Assembly: GCA_023436305.1 (NCBI GenBank)
Contig: JAEZJQ010000086.1
Span: 1 to 16,380, forward strand
Direction: 5' to 3'
Length of the DNA stretch: 16,380 nucleotides
From: Bacillota bacterium
Lineage (GTDB): Bacteria > Bacillota > UBA4882 > UBA8346
The stretch's first letter is position 1. Every line of letters begins with the position of its first letter. Shown in pieces: positions 14,263 through 16,380 of the stretch. Below the pieces are notes generated by a model that did no database searches, was not told where the DNA came from, and saw only the letters and a program-made list of their open reading frames with translations. Made by a program: the position numbers and the translations under genes.

Positions 14263-16380
14263 AGGATGACTGCCGGATTCAAGTTTGCATAACAATCCGG
14301 TCAGTTCATTCTGATAATAGATCAGTAATCGATGCAAAGGCCGGGTCATTGCTACGTAGAGAAGCCTGGCGTCGATGATGCTGTCTTGATGATATTGTTC
14401 ATTCCCGGCATCCGCGATTAATACCGCATCAAATTCCAAACCTTTCACCAGATAAGAGGGGAGAACCATGAATCCTCCGGAATATGCCGTTTCTTTCCCG
14501 GTAATTAAACTGATCGCGATGCCATAATCGTTTAGGAGTTCAGTATATTCTTCCGCTTCGGGCAGGGTTTTGCAGATGACGGCGATGGATTTGAATTGTT
14601 CCACCGCCATTAAATGGATACGGTTTGCCATATCCTTGACCAGCTCGGACTGGCTGTTTTTAGCGATGATTTCTACCTCCTTGCCGTGCCGGATGAGTGG
14701 AACGGCCTGATAATCAGCAGGTACGTTTAATTTCCCGGCCAAGCGGTTGGCGGCCGTCATAATTTCGATAGTGGTACGGTAACTCTGATTTAAAACCGCC
14801 AGTTTGTCAAGATCTTTGTTAAATACGGTCGTTAATAGCGTTTCCCAGTCTGTGATTCCTTGATAGTTATAAATTCCCTGGCTTACGTCGCCCAAGATCG
14901 TAAAGGTCGCGTTTTTAAAGATTTCTTTTAGGGTTATATATTGAAAAATGCTGTAATCTTGGGCTTCATCGATTACCACATGCCGGATCGCCTTTTCTTT
15001 TGCCCAGCCGAAAACATGCATTTGTAAGTAAAGCAAAGGCGCCAAATCATCATAATCAACCCGGCCGGTGTTTAGGGCGCTAAGAACCATATTTCTCAGG
15101 CGCCGGGCTGATTCATCATCCAATATTCCATGGGTCATTTCCAAAAAACATTGCTCATTGGCGAACAACTCATGATAAATCTGTAGCAGCCGTGGCTGTT
15201 TAATTTTTTTAAAGTACTCTTGAACACCCTGCTTGGCAAATAGGTTCATTCGTTGGACTTTATGGTCTTTTTCCTCAATAAGCCGGGTAATCAATAACCG
15301 GCGAGTCTCCGATTCATCTTCCATCGCTTGTTTAACCTGGCCGATCCTTTGAGCGCATTGTTGCTCCAACTCCTCCAAATATTCCGTCTTATAGGATATC
15401 AGTCTTTGGCGCAGGTGCTTTTTTAACTGTTCAACCCTTTGATAAAAGGGCCAGTCTTGGTAGTCTTCATGATATAACCGGCGTAATTCCTCGTATGAAT
15501 AGATATGAAGCCCGTCATACCCGAAAGAAGAGTTGGGAAGGATAGAGTTTTCGAGAGTTCTTAAGTACCTGTCAACCACTTTTTTGAACAGGCTTGATGA
15601 TTTAATCTCGGAAATTTTTTGGATGAATTGGGGATCATAATCCTTTGTTACGCCCACGGGTCGATTCATCAAGCCGGCGAACTTTTGCTGATAATCAACG
15701 ATAGTTAATGGTTCTCCAATGAGTTCTTGAGCCAAATCCATAAAAGTAGTCTGTTTAATTTTCTCGGTTCCCAATTCGGGTAAAACAGCCGAAATATAAT
15801 CAAGAAACAGTTTATGGGGAGCAATAATCATAAAATCATCTTCTCGTAAAGCGGGATGATTGTATAGCAGATAAGCAATCCGGTGAAGAGCGACAGTTGT
15901 TTTCCCGCTCCCGGCGGCCCCTTGGATTATCAGATTTCGAGCCATATCCGCCCGGATAACCTGGTTTTGCTCACTTTGGATGGTCGCGACAATATCTTTA
16001 AGCCGGTTATCCGTATTGGCGCCAAGATAATCCTGAAGCAGTTCATCGTCGGCCGTTACATCGATATCAATTATTTTTTGCAGTACTCCATTGACGATAT
16101 TGAGCTGCCGCTTTAACATCAAATGACCATTGATTTGCCCTTCCAGAGCCGGATGCGCCGCTTGGCCCAGGCGGGAATCGTAATAAAGGTTGGCGATAGG
16201 TGATCGCCAATCTACAACCAGTGGCGATTGTTCTCCTTCAATCAATGAATTTCGGCCGATATAAATCTCCTTGGCCCGGCTTTGGCTATCCTCCAAGAAA
16301 TCGATCCGGGCGAAATAGGGATGCTTTAACGCGCGTTTTAACCGGTTTAGCTTTTCCAGGGCGCTTTTGTAAAGCTGCTT
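14257..16380 (-). CDS. helD: HelD-like RNA polymerase-associated helicase (partial, 5' end off window)
   Basis: HelD is an SF1 UvrD-like ATPase that binds RNA polymerase and frees it from stalled complexes and DNA in Gram-positive bacteria. The visible 707 codons begin mid-gene: the open frame runs through the right edge, and PYFARIDF (about 16300-16320) followed by IYIGR and DWRSPIANLYYD is the conserved HelD region before the ATPase core. TTG codons inside this stretch should not be taken as starts. Walker A GAAGSGKT is at 15898-15921, Walker B DEAQD at 14956-14970, then GDVSQGIYNYQG (motif III), NQSYRT (motif IV), KGLEFDAVLIAD (motif V) and YVAMTRPLHRLL (motif VI). A long charged helical insert between the two Rossmann halves fits the HelD secondary-channel arm. 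What is missing is probably the N-terminal coiled coil. Its TGA at 14257-14259 lies inside the last codons of the synthase, a 6-base tail-to-tail overlap. Confidence 0.93.
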   Translation of the reverse strand, partial: KQLYKSALEKLNRLKRALKHPYFARIDFLEDSQSRAKEIYIGRNSLIEGEQSPLVVDWRSPIANLYYDSRLGQAAHPALEGQINGHLMLKRQLNIVNGVLQKIIDIDVTADDELLQDYLGANTDNRLKDIVATIQSEQNQVIRADMARNLIIQGAAGSGKTTVALHRIAYLLYNHPALREDDFMIIAPHKLFLDYISAVLPELGTEKIKQTTFMDLAQELIGEPLTIVDYQQKFAGLMNRPVGVTKDYDPQFIQKISEIKSSSLFKKVVDRYLRTLENSILPNSSFGYDGLHIYSYEELRRLYHEDYQDWPFYQRVEQLKKHLRQRLISYKTEYLEELEQQCAQRIGQVKQAMEDESETRRLLITRLIEEKDHKVQRMNLFAKQGVQEYFKKIKQPRLLQIYHELFANEQCFLEMTHGILDDESARRLRNMVLSALNTGRVDYDDLAPLLYLQMHVFGWAKEKAIRHVVIDEAQDYSIFQYITLKEIFKNATFTILGDVSQGIYNYQGITDWETLLTTVFNKDLDKLAVLNQSYRTTIEIMTAANRLAGKLNVPADYQAVPLIRHGKEVEIIAKNSQSELVKDMANRIHLMAVEQFKSIAVICKTLPEAEEYTELLNDYGIAISLITGKETAYSGGFMVLPSYLVKGLEFDAVLIADAGNEQYHQDSIIDARLLYVAMTRPLHRLLIYYQNELTGLLCKLESGSHPL
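14269..14305 (+). terminator. Hairpin just after the synthase stop, inside the helD coding end
   Basis: ACTG-CCGGATT (14269-14279) pairs with AATCCGG-T-CAGT (14294-14305): 11 bp with one bulged T and a 14-base loop. It starts 7 bases after the synthase stop. No T run follows, so it may act as a weak terminator or a 3' stabilising hairpin for the synthase mRNA. It also forms part of the helD coding sequence, so coincidence is possible. Confidence 0.35.

Noticed and set aside
16294..16296. TTG at 16296 (minus strand) as the helD start
   Set aside because: The frame stays open to the window edge and the residues before it (PYFARIDF) are conserved HelD sequence.

Overview
The window reads as chromosome of a Bacillota (Firmicutes) bacterium, probably a clostridial or other deep-branching lineage. 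The signs are strong purine-rich ribosome binding sites 7-9 bases before starts, two genes apparently starting at TTG, intrinsic terminators with T tracts, a PcrA helicase with the C-terminal Tudor-like tail, a HelD-type RNA polymerase recycling helicase, and peptidoglycan amidases with AMIN and copper-amine-oxidase-like wall domains. The species cannot be named from the sequence alone. Base use is distinctive: the tetranucleotide CCGG and the arginine codon CGG are very common in most genes.

Layout. Positions 1-360 hold a small charged, aromatic-free protein gene with its own ribosome binding site and a clean intrinsic terminator. Next comes a promoter (380-408) and a 12-TM major facilitator transporter (472-1710), followed by two hairpins. 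A likely operon follows on the same strand: pcrA (1855-4059), then two tandem paralogous secreted N-acetylmuramoyl-L-alanine amidases (4091-6016 and 6092-8101), closed by a good terminator at 8150-8178. After about 205 bases of AT-rich regulatory DNA comes a single 1959-residue polyketide synthase (8383-14262). The last gene, on the minus strand, is a HelD-like helicase whose stop codon overlaps the synthase stop region by 6 bases; its N-terminus lies beyond the right edge.

The most interesting object is the synthase. It is one complete-looking reducing module (KS, KS-AT linker without an AT, DH, KR, carrier protein), so it must be loaded by a separate acyltransferase not encoded here. Its carrier site is of the NRPS-like GGHSL form. 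Where a thioesterase would be expected it carries a roughly 350-residue C-terminal region that vaguely resembles the BtrH-like papain-fold family (an ACP-to-amine acyltransferase family), but without a convincing catalytic cysteine. A 21-base alternating purine-pyrimidine tract and a drop in CCGG frequency mark the boundary between carrier and C-terminal region, suggesting a domain fusion. No other biosynthetic genes are visible, so this is either a lone enzyme or part of a dispersed pathway flanked by housekeeping genes. No tRNA, rRNA, CRISPR array or intact insertion sequence was seen.
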